Shown here piece after piece: positions 7,703 through 16,611 of a stretch of 64,000 bases of DNA. The position numbers and the translations under genes were made by a program. Position 1 is the first letter of the stretch; the number at the start of each line of letters is the position of its first letter. The notes below the pieces were generated by a model that had not been told where the DNA came from, did no database searches, and was given only the letters and a program-made list of their open reading frames with translations. The DNA is from JBCBDX01 sp039822005 (GTDB lineage: Bacteria > Pseudomonadota > Alphaproteobacteria > Rhizobiales > Rhizobiaceae): NCBI GenBank assembly GCA_039822005.1, contig JBCBMZ010000001.1, positions 310,001-374,000 on the forward strand. The letters run 5' to 3'.

Positions 7703-9253
7703 AAGAATTTTATTGTTGATCGCTATTACCGGCGCGGCATTATCGTTTTCAGCAATGATTTCTTCGAGCGGTTTGGGGCGTCCATACAAATAGCCCTGGA
7801 TAACGTTGCAGCCTGCCGCCTTGACGAGCGTTGCCTGTGCTTCATTTTCCACGCCTTCGGCCACAGTGGTCGCGCCGAGCGTATGGGCAAGGTTAACGAT
7901 TGTCGCCACCATAGGTCCGAACTTGCCGCGCTCATCCAGACGATCAATGAACGACTTGTCTATTTTCAGTCGGTCGAAGCTGAACCCGGCCAGCATGCTC
8001 AAATTCGAATAGCCGGTTCCAAAATCGTCGATGGCAACAGAGATCCCCCGATCTTTAACCCATGCCAAATGTTCACGTACCCGCTGAGAATTACTGGCAA
8101 GCAGCGATTCTGTCATTTCCAGTTCGATGCGGCGAGTATCAACATTTTCCTTGCGCAAAATGTGCTCCATCATGTGAATGAAGTCAGGCTGTTCCAGTTG
8201 CAAATTGGAAACATTGATAGAGACTTTTACGCCGCCGGGAATGTGCTTTGTGTTGGAGCAGGCGCGGCGCATGACCCATTCACCGATGCGATAGATGAGG
8301 CCGCTCTGCTCGGCGACCGGGATGAAGTCCGCGGGCGGGATGGCTCCGATCCGCCAATGGTTCCACCGCAGCAGCGCCTCATAGCCGACAACCTTCCCGG
8401 TGCGCACATCAACCTGCGGCTGGTAAACAAGCGATAGTTCATTACGCTCAATTGCGCCCGACAGTTCTGTCTTAAGCCAGCGATTATAGGTGGCCGCCTC
8501 GCCCATCTCCGGATGGTAAAGGGCCCAGGTGCCAAGACCTGCCTCAGCCGCATTGGCGCGGGCGACATTGGCAGAGCGCAGTGCGCGCTCAAATGGCACA
8601 TTTTTGGATGCAATTAACGCCACGCCGCAGCTGCAATAGGCCGGATGAACCATGCCTTTCACTTTGATCGGTTGATTGAGAATGCGCATAATGCCGTTAA
8701 CAGCCGCATGAATTTCTGCAAGGTCTTGGCCGGTGTTCAAGAAAGCGACGAACTCACCGCCTGTCGTGCGACCAATAGGGCCCGCTTCACCCACGATGGA
8801 TTTCAACCGCAATGCCAGCGACTGTAAGACCAAGTCGCCTGTTTCATCGGAAAAATACTCATTGATTTGGCGAAGACCAGTAAACTCGATGCTGATGACA
8901 TACGTGGCGTCAAGTTCAGGTTCGTCTTCAATCTGATCACAATAGCCTGGCAGGCTGGCGCGAAGTCCGGCTGATGACAGCAGTCCGGTTGGTTCATCGC
9001 GCATGGCAGCTGCTTCGACCGCCGTGATAATGTCATCGCCTCCGGCAAAGTAAGCAAGGACCGCGCCGGACGCAGCGAGCGTCGTTAGACCAGCCGTAAT
9101 AACCGCCAACACGTCGAGTTTGATTGCCCCAAATCCGGCAAGACCCCCGAATTGCATTGCCCAGACAGCGAGCATGCACCCGCCAAAACCGGCTGAGAAA
9201 ATCGAATAAAGCCGAAGTCGCTTCGACCTCTTTTCTGCACCACGAACTAACAT
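7664..9253 (-). CDS. GGDEF-EAL protein, probable c-di-GMP phosphodiesterase
   Basis: 529 residues. Two hydrophobic helices sit near residues 15-70, then a GGDEF-fold domain (about 85-245) and an EAL domain (about 265-505). The cyclase motif reads RTTGGEF instead of GGDEF, so diguanylate cyclase activity is probably lost. The EAL side keeps GYEALLRW, the Asn of INVSNLQL, ELEMTES, IDDFGTGYSNLSML, DRLKIDKSFI and AEGVENEAQ, so phosphodiesterase activity is expected. It would lower c-di-GMP at the inner membrane, which favours motility over attachment. The tail overlaps the convergent methyltransferase by 39 bp. Confidence 0.88.
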   Translation of the reverse strand: MLVRGAEKRSKRLRLYSIFSAGFGGCMLAVWAMQFGGLAGFGAIKLDVLAVITAGLTTLAASGAVLAYFAGGDDIITAVEAAAMRDEPTGLLSSAGLRASLPGYCDQIEDEPELDATYVISIEFTGLRQINEYFSDETGDLVLQSLALRLKSIVGEAGPIGRTTGGEFVAFLNTGQDLAEIHAAVNGIMRILNQPIKVKGMVHPAYCSCGVALIASKNVPFERALRSANVARANAAEAGLGTWALYHPEMGEAATYNRWLKTELSGAIERNELSLVYQPQVDVRTGKVVGYEALLRWNHWRIGAIPPADFIPVAEQSGLIYRIGEWVMRRACSNTKHIPGGVKVSINVSNLQLEQPDFIHMMEHILRKENVDTRRIELEMTESLLASNSQRVREHLAWVKDRGISVAIDDFGTGYSNLSMLAGFSFDRLKIDKSFIDRLDERGKFGPMVATIVNLAHTLGATTVAEGVENEAQATLVKAAGCNVIQGYLYGRPKPLEEIIAENDNAAPVIAINNKILLSKGSENLEAVV

Positions 9254-9320
9254 GTGACCCCCTGTAGCCTAGGAGATCGTAGCAAGTGATGATTAAGCGC
9301 CGGTTGAACGAATTGGTTTA

Positions 9321-10133
9321 TTAAACATCACTTGAATTGGCTAAATTGTTCGGATTCGGCATGGAAATGATGTTGTACCCGCTGTCCACATAGTGAATTT
9401 CACCAGTCACGCCGCCCGACATGTCAGATAAAAGGTAACAAGCTGCGCCACCCACTTCGTCAAGAGTAACGGTGCGCCGCAAAGGCGCGTTATGCTTTTG
9501 AAAATTAAACATGGCGCGGGCGTCACTGATACCGGCGCCTGCAAGCGTTCGCATGGGGCCGGCGGAAATGGCATTTACGCGAATGCCCTGTTCGCCGAGG
9601 TCGGCTGCCAAATAACGGGTAATGGATTCAAGGGCAGCTTTTGCCACGCCCATCACATTGTAGTTTGGCATGACCCGAACAGAGCCCCCATAGGTGAGGG
9701 TCAACAATGAACCCCCGTTCGACATCAAAGGCATGGCCAGTTGGGCAACTTCCGTGAATGAGTGGGCTGAAATGACCATCGTCCGCACGAAGTTCTCGCG
9801 GGTTGTGTTATCAACAAACCGGCCTTTCAACTCTGATTTGTCAGAAAAACCAATGGCATGCACAACGAAATCGAGAGTTCCCCAGCGCTCTTTGAGCGCA
9901 TCAAAAACGGCCCGTACAGATACGATATCTTCCACGTCACAAGGTAGCACGATGTCGGAACCAACACTGGCTGCCAATGGTTTGACACGCTTTCCCAATG
10001 CCTCTCCCTGGTGGGTAAAGGCCAGTTCAGCGCCGTGTTCCCTTAGTGTGTTGGCGATACCCCAAGCAATTGAATGATTGTTCGCAACCCCCATGATAAG
10101 ACCGCGTTTGCCCTTCATGATATCGGAAATCAT
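9321..10133 (-). CDS. fabI: Enoyl-[acyl-carrier-protein] reductase (NADH) FabI
   Basis: 270 residues of the short-chain dehydrogenase fold. The N terminus has the divergent FabI cofactor site GVANNHSIAWGIA. YNVMGVAKAALES supplies the Tyr-x6-Lys catalytic pair, and TLAGAGISDARAM is typical of FabI substrate-binding segments. It reduces the trans-2 double bond in the last step of each fatty acid elongation cycle. The start is 3 bp after the fabB stop, so fabA-fabB-fabI reads as one operon on this strand. ATG 10118 is an alternative start. Confidence 0.95.
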   Translation of the reverse strand: MISDIMKGKRGLIMGVANNHSIAWGIANTLREHGAELAFTHQGEALGKRVKPLAASVGSDIVLPCDVEDIVSVRAVFDALKERWGTLDFVVHAIGFSDKSELKGRFVDNTTRENFVRTMVISAHSFTEVAQLAMPLMSNGGSLLTLTYGGSVRVMPNYNVMGVAKAALESITRYLAADLGEQGIRVNAISAGPMRTLAGAGISDARAMFNFQKHNAPLRRTVTLDEVGGAACYLLSDMSGGVTGEIHYVDSGYNIISMPNPNNLANSSDV

Positions 10134-10136
10134 GCC

Positions 10137-11357
10137 TCAGTCCTTGTATGTGGAAAATGCTAGTGTGGCGTTAGTGCCGCCAAAGCCAAAGGAATTGGTG
10201 ATTGCCAGCTCAAAGTTGACATCGTCAATGCGTTCACGTGCGATTGGCAGGTCAGCAAAGTCCGGATCAATCTCGTTGATGTGTGCGCTTTCGCAAACGA
10301 AGCGATTGTTCATCATGAGCAGCGTGTAGATGCTTTCCTGGACGCCGGTGGCGCCAAGCGAGTGTCCTGTCAGTGATTTTGTCGATGAAATATGCGGAAT
10401 ATCATCGCCAAAGATTTCCCGAATAGCTTCGACTTCCTTGGCATCTCCAACAGGTGTCGAAGTACCGTGGGTGTTGATATAAGTCACCTTGCCATCCGTT
10501 GTCGCGAGTGCTTGACGCATGCAGCGCACCGCACCCTCGCCGGACGGTGCAACCATGTCATAACCATCGGATGTGGCGCCATAACCTACAATTTCACCAT
10601 AGATTTTCGCCCCGCGCGCCTTTGCATGTTCCAATTCCTCCAAAACAAGCACGCCAGCGCCTCCGGCAATGACAAAGCCATCGCGTGACACATCATATGC
10701 GCGTGACGCCGTTGATGGCGTATCATTGTGCTTAGATGACATGGCGCCCATGGCGTCGAACAGATTGGACATGGTCCAGTCCAGATCTTCCGAGCCGCCG
10801 GCAAAGACTATGTCCTGTTTACCCAGTTGGATGGTCTCATAGGCATTGCCGATACAGTGGTTCGATGTCGCGCAAGCCGAGGAGATGGTATAATTCACGC
10901 CCTTGATCTTGAAAGGTGTCGCCAATGTTGCCGAAGCCGTTGAGGACATCGCTTTAGGTACAGCAAACGGACCAATCCGCTTGGGCGAGCCATTGGCCTC
11001 AGTCGTCGCAGCTGCTTCCACGATCACCCGCGTGCTTGGACCGCCTGATCCCATGATGATACCGGTACGCTCATTGCTGACGAGATCATCGGAAAGGTTG
11101 GCGTCAGCGATGGCCTCTTTCATTGCGACATAATTCCATGCCGAACCCTTGGCCAAAAACCGGGATTCCCGCCGGTCGAGCACCGTGAAAGGGTCTAGTT
11201 TTGGCTCACCGTGCACATGGCAACGAAACCCCCGATCCGCATAATCTTGGGCAATGGTGATACCCGAACGTGCTTCTTTCAGTGACTCAAGGACCTGCGG
11301 GACGTCGTCACCAATTGACGATACGATACCCATTCCCGTGACTACCACTCGCTTCAT
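10137..11357 (-). CDS. fabB: 3-oxoacyl-ACP synthase I FabB
   Basis: 406 residues of the thiolase-fold condensing enzyme family. The nucleophile Cys is in ISSACATSNHCIGNA, and the two active-site His are in INTHGTSTPVGD and STKSLTGHSLGATG. Linkage to fabA makes it the KAS I that elongates cis-3-decenoyl-ACP in the anaerobic-type unsaturated fatty acid pathway. It lies between fabA (33 bp upstream) and fabI. Confidence 0.95.
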   Translation of the reverse strand: MKRVVVTGMGIVSSIGDDVPQVLESLKEARSGITIAQDYADRGFRCHVHGEPKLDPFTVLDRRESRFLAKGSAWNYVAMKEAIADANLSDDLVSNERTGIIMGSGGPSTRVIVEAAATTEANGSPKRIGPFAVPKAMSSTASATLATPFKIKGVNYTISSACATSNHCIGNAYETIQLGKQDIVFAGGSEDLDWTMSNLFDAMGAMSSKHNDTPSTASRAYDVSRDGFVIAGGAGVLVLEELEHAKARGAKIYGEIVGYGATSDGYDMVAPSGEGAVRCMRQALATTDGKVTYINTHGTSTPVGDAKEVEAIREIFGDDIPHISSTKSLTGHSLGATGVQESIYTLLMMNNRFVCESAHINEIDPDFADLPIARERIDDVNFELAITNSFGFGGTNATLAFSTYKD

Positions 11358-11390
11358 TGTTACTTTCCGTTCTTTTGTTTCTCGGGGCCG

Positions 11391-11906
11391 CTAAGACGCC
11401 TTGTCTTGAAACAGGCCTACCCGCAAATCCGATGCGCGATAGATGACTTCGCCGTCCGCCTTCATCCAGCCGTCGGCGATCCCCAAAACAAGACGGCCGC
11501 GCATAACGCGTTTGAAGTCGATGCCATATTCAACGAGCTTCGTTTCTGGTGTAACCATGCCGGTGAACTTGACTTCACCGGTAGAGATGGCGCGGCCTTT
11601 ACCAGGCTCACCCAGCCAGCCCAGATAAAAACCGGTCAGCTGCCACATGGCATCAAGGCCGAGACAGCCGGGCATGACGGGATCTCCGATAAAGTGGCAA
11701 GGGAAGAACCAAAGGTCTGGTTTGATATCGAATTCGGCCCGAATACAGCCTTTGCCTTTTTCACCACCTGTCTCTGAAATGTCAGTGATGCGATCAAACA
11801 TCAGCATGGGCGGAGCGGGCAACTGGGCATTTCCCGGGCCAAACATTTCCCCGCGAGAACATGTCAAAATTTCATCATATGTGTAGCTGGATTTTTGATC
11901 CGGCAT
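11391..11906 (-). CDS. fabA: 3-hydroxydecanoyl-ACP dehydratase/isomerase FabA
   Basis: 171 residues, the normal FabA size. The hot-dog domain includes FFPCHFIGDPVMPGCLGLDA, with the catalytic His in FPCHFIGDPVMP and Asp in GCLGLDAMWQL. The enzyme dehydrates 3-hydroxydecanoyl-ACP and isomerises the product, starting unsaturated fatty acid synthesis. It is first in the fabA-fabB-fabI operon. The 155-bp gap to the divergent irr holds the promoters of both. Confidence 0.95.
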   Translation of the reverse strand: MPDQKSSYTYDEILTCSRGEMFGPGNAQLPAPPMLMFDRITDISETGGEKGKGCIRAEFDIKPDLWFFPCHFIGDPVMPGCLGLDAMWQLTGFYLGWLGEPGKGRAISTGEVKFTGMVTPETKLVEYGIDFKRVMRGRLVLGIADGWMKADGEVIYRASDLRVGLFQDKAS

Positions 11907-12061
11907 TGAGCACCTGCCTGCCTGTTGTTGTTTTTCTCTACCGCTGGTCCCGAGAGCGGGGTGCCCCTTCGGCTATTGCTTGAATTGTGGTATGCGAATA
12001 TATCAGATTACGCAAACGCAACAGGGCTAATCCGAATTGCGCCGCTTTGTTAAGGACTTAA

Positions 12062-12505
12062 ATGCCAGAACAAACCAACAATTTGTCGGAAATGAGCGAT
12101 AGCGCCGTATTACGTGCGAAATTGCAACAAAAAGGCCTTCGTCCAACCAAGCAGCGCCTTGCCTTGGCGGAATTGTTGTTCGCGTTCGGGGACCGCCACC
12201 TGACCGCGGAAGACCTACATGCACAGGCAGTTGATGATGGCGTTTGCGTGTCTCTGGCCACGGTCTACAACACCCTGCATCAGTTTACCGATGCCGGATT
12301 GCTGCGCACGCTGGCGGTTGAGGGTCAAAAAACTTACTTTGATACCAATACTTCCGATCATCATCACTTCTTTCGCGAAGACCGTCAGGAAGTTATGGAT
12401 GTGCCGGTTGGCACGGTCGAAGTTGGTAATTTGCCCGAGCCCCCGGAGGGCATGGAAATCACCAACGTTGATGTCGTGATCCGTTTAAGTCCCAAGCGTC
12501 GTTGA
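12062..12505 (+). CDS. irr: Iron response regulator Irr (Fur superfamily)
   Basis: 147 residues. A winged-helix domain contains LRPTKQRLALAELLF and CVSLATVYNTLHQFTDAGLL, followed by the His-rich SDHHHFFRED. Irr of the Rhizobiales represses or activates iron and heme genes and is degraded when heme binds. Adjacent fabA and the overall sequence favour Irr over Fur or PerR. ATG 12062 follows AAGGAC. The gene is divergent from fabA and its stop lies 2 bp from the stop of the convergent SH3 gene. The iron exporter gene mbfA, a typical Irr target, is 33 kb downstream. Confidence 0.9.
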   Translation: MPEQTNNLSEMSDSAVLRAKLQQKGLRPTKQRLALAELLFAFGDRHLTAEDLHAQAVDDGVCVSLATVYNTLHQFTDAGLLRTLAVEGQKTYFDTNTSDHHHFFREDRQEVMDVPVGTVEVGNLPEPPEGMEITNVDVVIRLSPKRR

Positions 12506-12507
12506 AA

Positions 12508-13071
12508 TCAATCAAATTGTTCGTCGGGGTAAGCGCCCCAAAGGTCGGTTTGCGACACGAAGCCTTTAAGAGTACGTCCATCGGGCGTTTTGACTTCCAT
12601 CTGGCACCAGATGCCGTCACATGACGGCAGCGGACCCATTACACCCGGCTTCAAAAGCGCAACACGCGAGGCTTCCCGCGCGGGCTGGTCATAGAGGCCG
12701 ACACCAGCTTTTTGCAAGTTGCCATCGTTCACGCGCCACGGCGATGCTATCCCCGCCCGGCGGTTGGTAAGCAGTGATTTGTGAATCCAGCCTGTGTCGC
12801 CTGTCACATCGCGAACACGACGCCAATTGTCGAACTCTTGGATGATTTCCAGCGGCATGCCGGCTTTTTCATAGCGCCATGCCACCGCATATGCCTTGCC
12901 CGGCCCAACGCGCATATTGACCTTTTCCGCTTTGAGGCTGACGAAACGCGGCAGCGGCAAGTTGCTATACTTGCCGACATTGATGGAGCCAGTGGTTTGC
13001 GCCGCTGCAGGCAAAGGCATCGCCAACAAACTGGCCGCAATCAGTGCTCTGGAAAAAAACGTCAGTGCCAT
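12508..13071 (-). CDS. Secreted SH3-domain protein
   Basis: 187 residues from ATG 13071, which has AGAGGG before it. The N terminus (ALIAASLLAMPLPAAAQ) is a signal peptide ending in an AxA cleavage site. Two bacterial SH3-like segments follow: one with KVNMRVGPGKAYAVAWRYEK and WRRVRDVTGDTGWIHKSLL, a second with VALLKPGVMG and GFVSQTDLWGAYP. Such proteins usually act in the periplasm on peptidoglycan or as envelope adaptors. The frame is open to 13191 but the extension has no signal-like start. It converges on irr with a 2-bp gap. Confidence 0.82.
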   Translation of the reverse strand: MALTFFSRALIAASLLAMPLPAAAQTTGSINVGKYSNLPLPRFVSLKAEKVNMRVGPGKAYAVAWRYEKAGMPLEIIQEFDNWRRVRDVTGDTGWIHKSLLTNRRAGIASPWRVNDGNLQKAGVGLYDQPAREASRVALLKPGVMGPLPSCDGIWCQMEVKTPDGRTLKGFVSQTDLWGAYPDEQFD

Positions 13072-13240
13072 CGGAAAACCCTCTTGTCCATTTGGGGACG
13101 GGCGCACATTCAACGTGCTTTGCACGGGTATACCTTGCGTATGTGTCCCGACTTCCTTAACGGACAAGTGTAGGGTGACGTAGTTAATCATCCGTCAAAG
13201 AAGCAGCACGCCACATTCAAAAGATGGCGGAGCGGGAGGC

Positions 13241-14242
13241 ATGAATTTGGATACCAATCCACGCGTGATTGTGACCCGCAGGCTGCCCGAACCCGTTGAA
13301 AACCGAATGCGTGAATTGTTCGATACGCAGTTTAACACGGCGGACATACCTTTCACCCGCCAGCAACTCGTCGACGCGATGCGGAACTGTGACGTTCTGG
13401 TGCCAACGGTGACCGACTGGATCGGCGCTGATTTGATCGCAGAGGCCGGTGACCGGCTCAAACTCATCGCCAATTTTGGCAATGGTGTCGACAATATCGA
13501 TGTGCCAGCCGCCCATGAGCGTGGGATCAGCGTGACCAATACGCCGGACGTTCTAAACGATGATACGGCTGACATGACGATGTCGCTGATCCTTGCAACG
13601 CCTCGGCGTCTGGTGGAGGGCGCAACGCACTTGCTTGGTGAAGACAAGTGGGATGGTTGGTCGCCCACTTGGATGTTGGGGCGACGGTTAAAGGACAAGA
13701 GCCTTGGGATCATCGGTATGGGCCGCATCGGTATCGCGGTAGCACGACGGGCCAAAGCGTTCGGGTTGAAAATCCACTATCACAATCGCGAACCGATTGC
13801 CGAGGAGGTCGCGGAAGAGTTGGGTGCGACTTACTGGGAAAGCCTTGATCAGATGATGGCCCGCATGGACTTTGTCTCAGTCAACTGTCCCTACACGCCG
13901 GCTACCTATCACCTACTGTCAGCGCGTCGGCTCGATTTGATGCAGCCGCATGCCTATCTGATCAATACGGCACGGGGCGAAATCGTCGATGAAGCAGCCC
14001 TGATCCAATTGCTTGAAGATGGTCGCATCGCTGGTGCCGGGCTTGATGTATTTGAACATGAACCAACGGTGGACGAGCGTTTATGCAAACTGGCTGCACA
14101 AGGAAAGGTCGTGCTCCTGCCTCATATGAGTTCGGCAACCGTTGAGGGGCGCATCGAGATGGGTGAGCGTGTCATTATCAATATCCGCATGATGGCGACC
14201 GGAGATCGGCCGCCCAACCGCATACTGCCATCGATGGTGTAA
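13241..14242 (+). CDS. D-isomer-specific 2-hydroxyacid dehydrogenase
   Basis: 333 residues. The NAD-binding domain shows GIIGMGRIGIAVARRAKAFG, and INTARGEIVDEAAL, GAGLDVFEHEP and the catalytic His in VVLLPHMSSATVEGR follow. This is the GyaR/GhrB-like group, which reduces glyoxylate or hydroxypyruvate. The exact substrate is inferred, not shown. The start is supported by GGGAGG seven bases upstream. It is divergent from the SH3 gene. Confidence 0.88.
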   Translation: MNLDTNPRVIVTRRLPEPVENRMRELFDTQFNTADIPFTRQQLVDAMRNCDVLVPTVTDWIGADLIAEAGDRLKLIANFGNGVDNIDVPAAHERGISVTNTPDVLNDDTADMTMSLILATPRRLVEGATHLLGEDKWDGWSPTWMLGRRLKDKSLGIIGMGRIGIAVARRAKAFGLKIHYHNREPIAEEVAEELGATYWESLDQMMARMDFVSVNCPYTPATYHLLSARRLDLMQPHAYLINTARGEIVDEAALIQLLEDGRIAGAGLDVFEHEPTVDERLCKLAAQGKVVLLPHMSSATVEGRIEMGERVIINIRMMATGDRPPNRILPSMV

Positions 14243-14251
14243 GCCCCGGCG

Positions 14252-14602
14252 TTAAGTCTTGGCTTTTGTGGTTCTCGGCTTGCGCGCAGCAGGCTTTTTG
14301 GCTGCCGTGGTCTTTTTTGCCGGTGCCGCTTGGGCTGTCGCAGCCTTGGCGGGCGCTTTTTTAGCAGGGGCTTTTGCCGCGGGTTTCTTGGCTGCAGGTT
14401 TCGGGTCAAGCACGACCGGTTTCGGTTTTCTTACCGCGGGCAGTCCGTAAATACGGTCACCAACCGGAATAATCGCGGGCCAGACCGTTTTCTCCCGGGC
14501 CAACGACCGTTCTAGGGCCTTCTGGCAGAAGTACAAATATGCGACGGCGAGATTGACCATCGCCAACAGAGTAAGAATGATCGCCATCGATGCCATGGAC
14601 AC
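14252..14602 (-). CDS. Small membrane protein with Ala/Lys/Pro-rich tail
   Basis: 116 residues. One N-terminal membrane helix (AIILTLLAMVNLAVAYLYF) is followed by a short conserved-looking stretch (WPAIIPVGDRIYGLPAV). The last 55 residues are nearly all A, K, P and T in AAKKPAAK-like repeats, resembling histone H1-type tails. The tail would be cytoplasmic or periplasmic depending on orientation and could bind polyanions. No named family is recognised. The stop is 9 bp from that of the convergent dehydrogenase. ATG 14587 is an alternative start. Confidence 0.65.
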   Translation of the reverse strand: MSMASMAIILTLLAMVNLAVAYLYFCQKALERSLAREKTVWPAIIPVGDRIYGLPAVRKPKPVVLDPKPAAKKPAAKAPAKKAPAKAATAQAAPAKKTTAAKKPAARKPRTTKAKT

Positions 14603-14668
14603 GCCCTTTCAATGGAAGGCTATTTTCAACGTCAGTGCATAAATAAAGTAACGGCTGAGCCTCATTGG

Positions 14669-15424
14669 TCAAGTGCGCATTGCTGTGGTGAAAGTATGAA
14701 AGCGTGCCGAAAAGGCATCGAAGTGCATCATACGTCCGATTAAGGGCGTCCCAATGCCCACTATGAGTTTGAGCGCCTCGACTGCCAACACTGAACCAAT
14801 GACACCGGCTGCCGGGCCCAGCACGCCTGCCACTGCGCAATCGGGTGAAATGTCGGAACCGGCACTTTTCGGGAAAACATCGCGGTAGGTGGGCGACTGG
14901 CCCGGCAATCCGTGTACGCCCAGCCACGGCGCGATGACTGTCGCATTACCCTCAAATCGATAAAGGCTCCCGGTGATCAGGGGAACGTGCCGTTGTGCGC
15001 AAAAGTCCGCCGTTAGGTAACGTGTTTCACTATTATCCGATCCGTCTATGACAAGGTTGGTCGATCGCAGTAGCACCTCGATATTATCAACACCTAACCG
15101 CGCGTTTTCAGCAGCGATCTTGATGTAGGGATTGAGAGCGGCGATTGCCTTATACCCGCTCTCCACCTTGGCCTGCCCGATATCGGCGGTGCGGTGTAAG
15201 ATCTGGCGGTGCAAGTTGGAGAGCGAAACAACATCATCGTCCACCAGCGTGATGTGGCCGACACCGGCGCCTGCCAAATACATCGCCGCCGGACTTCCCA
15301 AGCCGCCGGCACCAATGATTGTCACACGGGCATCCCGTAACCTCTGCTGTCCGGCCCCGCCAATTTCAGGCATGATGATCTGGCGCGCGTAACGCTCAAT
15401 CTCGTCATCTCCAAATTCAGTCAT
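14669..15424 (-). CDS. ThiF/MoeB/HesA-type adenylyltransferase
   Basis: 251 residues from ATG 15424. The N terminus, EIERYARQIIMPEIGGAGQQ, and the ATP site VTIIGAGGLGSPAAMYLAGAG are typical, with SLSNLHRQILH and VIDGSDNSETRYL in order. Related enzymes adenylate the C-terminal glycine of MoaD or ThiS. There is no rhodanese domain, and the CxxC zinc-binding pairs of MoeB are not evident, so a MoaD- or ThiS-type partner is inferred. The start overlaps the recF stop by 8 bp (ATG within the TGA region), so it is probably the last gene of the dnaN-recF unit. Confidence 0.85.
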   Translation of the reverse strand: MTEFGDDEIERYARQIIMPEIGGAGQQRLRDARVTIIGAGGLGSPAAMYLAGAGVGHITLVDDDVVSLSNLHRQILHRTADIGQAKVESGYKAIAALNPYIKIAAENARLGVDNIEVLLRSTNLVIDGSDNSETRYLTADFCAQRHVPLITGSLYRFEGNATVIAPWLGVHGLPGQSPTYRDVFPKSAGSDISPDCAVAGVLGPAAGVIGSVLAVEALKLIVGIGTPLIGRMMHFDAFSARFHTFTTAMRT

Positions 15425-16580
15425 CGGCACCCACCACGCCAGCTTCCACGCGAAAACGCTGCGCCGTGTCATCCATCGCATCAAAAAGGTTTCGGTCCGT
15501 GCCCGTCATGAACGCTTGTCCGCCAATGGCATCAATACGTTCAAACAAGGCCGCGCGGCGATCAACGTCAAGATGGGCTGCGATTTCGTCAAACAACATG
15601 ATCGGCGCGTGACCCGAAACCGATTTCGTCAACAGCCCGTGCGACAGGATCAATCCAACAAGAAGTGCTTTTTGCTCACCTGTGGAACAAAGTGATGCTA
15701 CCATGTCCTTTTGCGCATGGGTTACAAAAAGATCAGAACGATGCGCGCCAACCAGTGTGCGTCGCGCCGACTGGTCCCGTCCGCGCATATCGTGCAGGGA
15801 TTGTCGATAGGCGTCTTCAAGCGAGGCTGCATTGTCGCAACCGGCTGACCGAGACAGTTCTTCCAATTCGCCGTCAATAGCAAGCAAAGCGGACGGAAAC
15901 TGGTCCGTGTCGTCCTTTTCAATGATCGCAGAAAGGAGCTGCACCAATTCCGCTCGCGCGGCTTGGATCGCAACGCCCAATGACGCCAATTGGTCTTCAA
16001 TTCCGTCGAGCCATCGGTTGTCGCGCATGTGCCCGGCGCTGTCTTCCAACAGTTTGTTACGCTGGCGCATGGCGCGCTCGTGAGCATTGGCACGTTGACC
16101 GTGTGCGGGATCAATCGCCAAGACCATCCGGTCCAAAAACCGCCGACGGTCGGCCGCCGGGCCGGTAAAAAGCCCGTCCATGGCCGGGGTAAGCCAAATG
16201 ATACGGCATAGTTCCAAGAGCTCATCGCTGCTTTTTGCTGTAGTGCCATTAATGCGTACCCGACGTGGACGGCTTTGCTGTTCGCCCTGACCGGTCGGCA
16301 ACAAGCCTGTGCCGATCTCGTAGGTGTCATCATGGTTGACCAGCTCGACAAACACCGAAAACCCGTCTTCCCGAGCGTTCTTTTGCACCATGTGCGGCGC
16401 TCGCGCGCGGCGCAATCCACGGCCCGGCGAGAGCAGGGAGATCGCCTCAATTAGGTTTGTTTTGCCCGACCCATTGGGTCCGGTTAAGACCACGTGGCGC
16501 CCGTCAAAAACGATATCCAGATGATGATAATTGCGGAAAGCCGACAGCTTCATCCGCGTAAGATATGCTGCGTTGATCAT
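15417..16580 (-). CDS. recF: DNA replication/repair protein RecF
   Basis: About 387 residues. The Walker A motif lies in VVLTGPNGSGKTNLIEAISL at residue about 35. The SMC-like signature appears as SLCSTGEQKALLVGLILSH, and Walker B as APIMLFDEIAAHLD. RecF loads RecA onto gaps with RecO and RecR. GTG 16583 is possible, but ATG 16580 is preferred. It follows dnaN by about 30 bp and overlaps the MoeB-like gene by 8 bp. Confidence 0.93.
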   Translation of the reverse strand: MINAAYLTRMKLSAFRNYHHLDIVFDGRHVVLTGPNGSGKTNLIEAISLLSPGRGLRRARAPHMVQKNAREDGFSVFVELVNHDDTYEIGTGLLPTGQGEQQSRPRRVRINGTTAKSSDELLELCRIIWLTPAMDGLFTGPAADRRRFLDRMVLAIDPAHGQRANAHERAMRQRNKLLEDSAGHMRDNRWLDGIEDQLASLGVAIQAARAELVQLLSAIIEKDDTDQFPSALLAIDGELEELSRSAGCDNAASLEDAYRQSLHDMRGRDQSARRTLVGAHRSDLFVTHAQKDMVASLCSTGEQKALLVGLILSHGLLTKSVSGHAPIMLFDEIAAHLDVDRRAALFERIDAIGGQAFMTGTDRNLFDAMDDTAQRFRVEAGVVGADD

Positions 16581-16611
16581 CACAAGGGTGAGCTAAATCG
16601 CGCGATCTCGA

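Noticed and set aside
9283..9334. Inverted repeat CAAGTGATG/CATCACTTG around the fabI stop as a terminator
   Set aside because: The arms are 34 bp apart, one lies in fabI coding sequence and no T-run follows.
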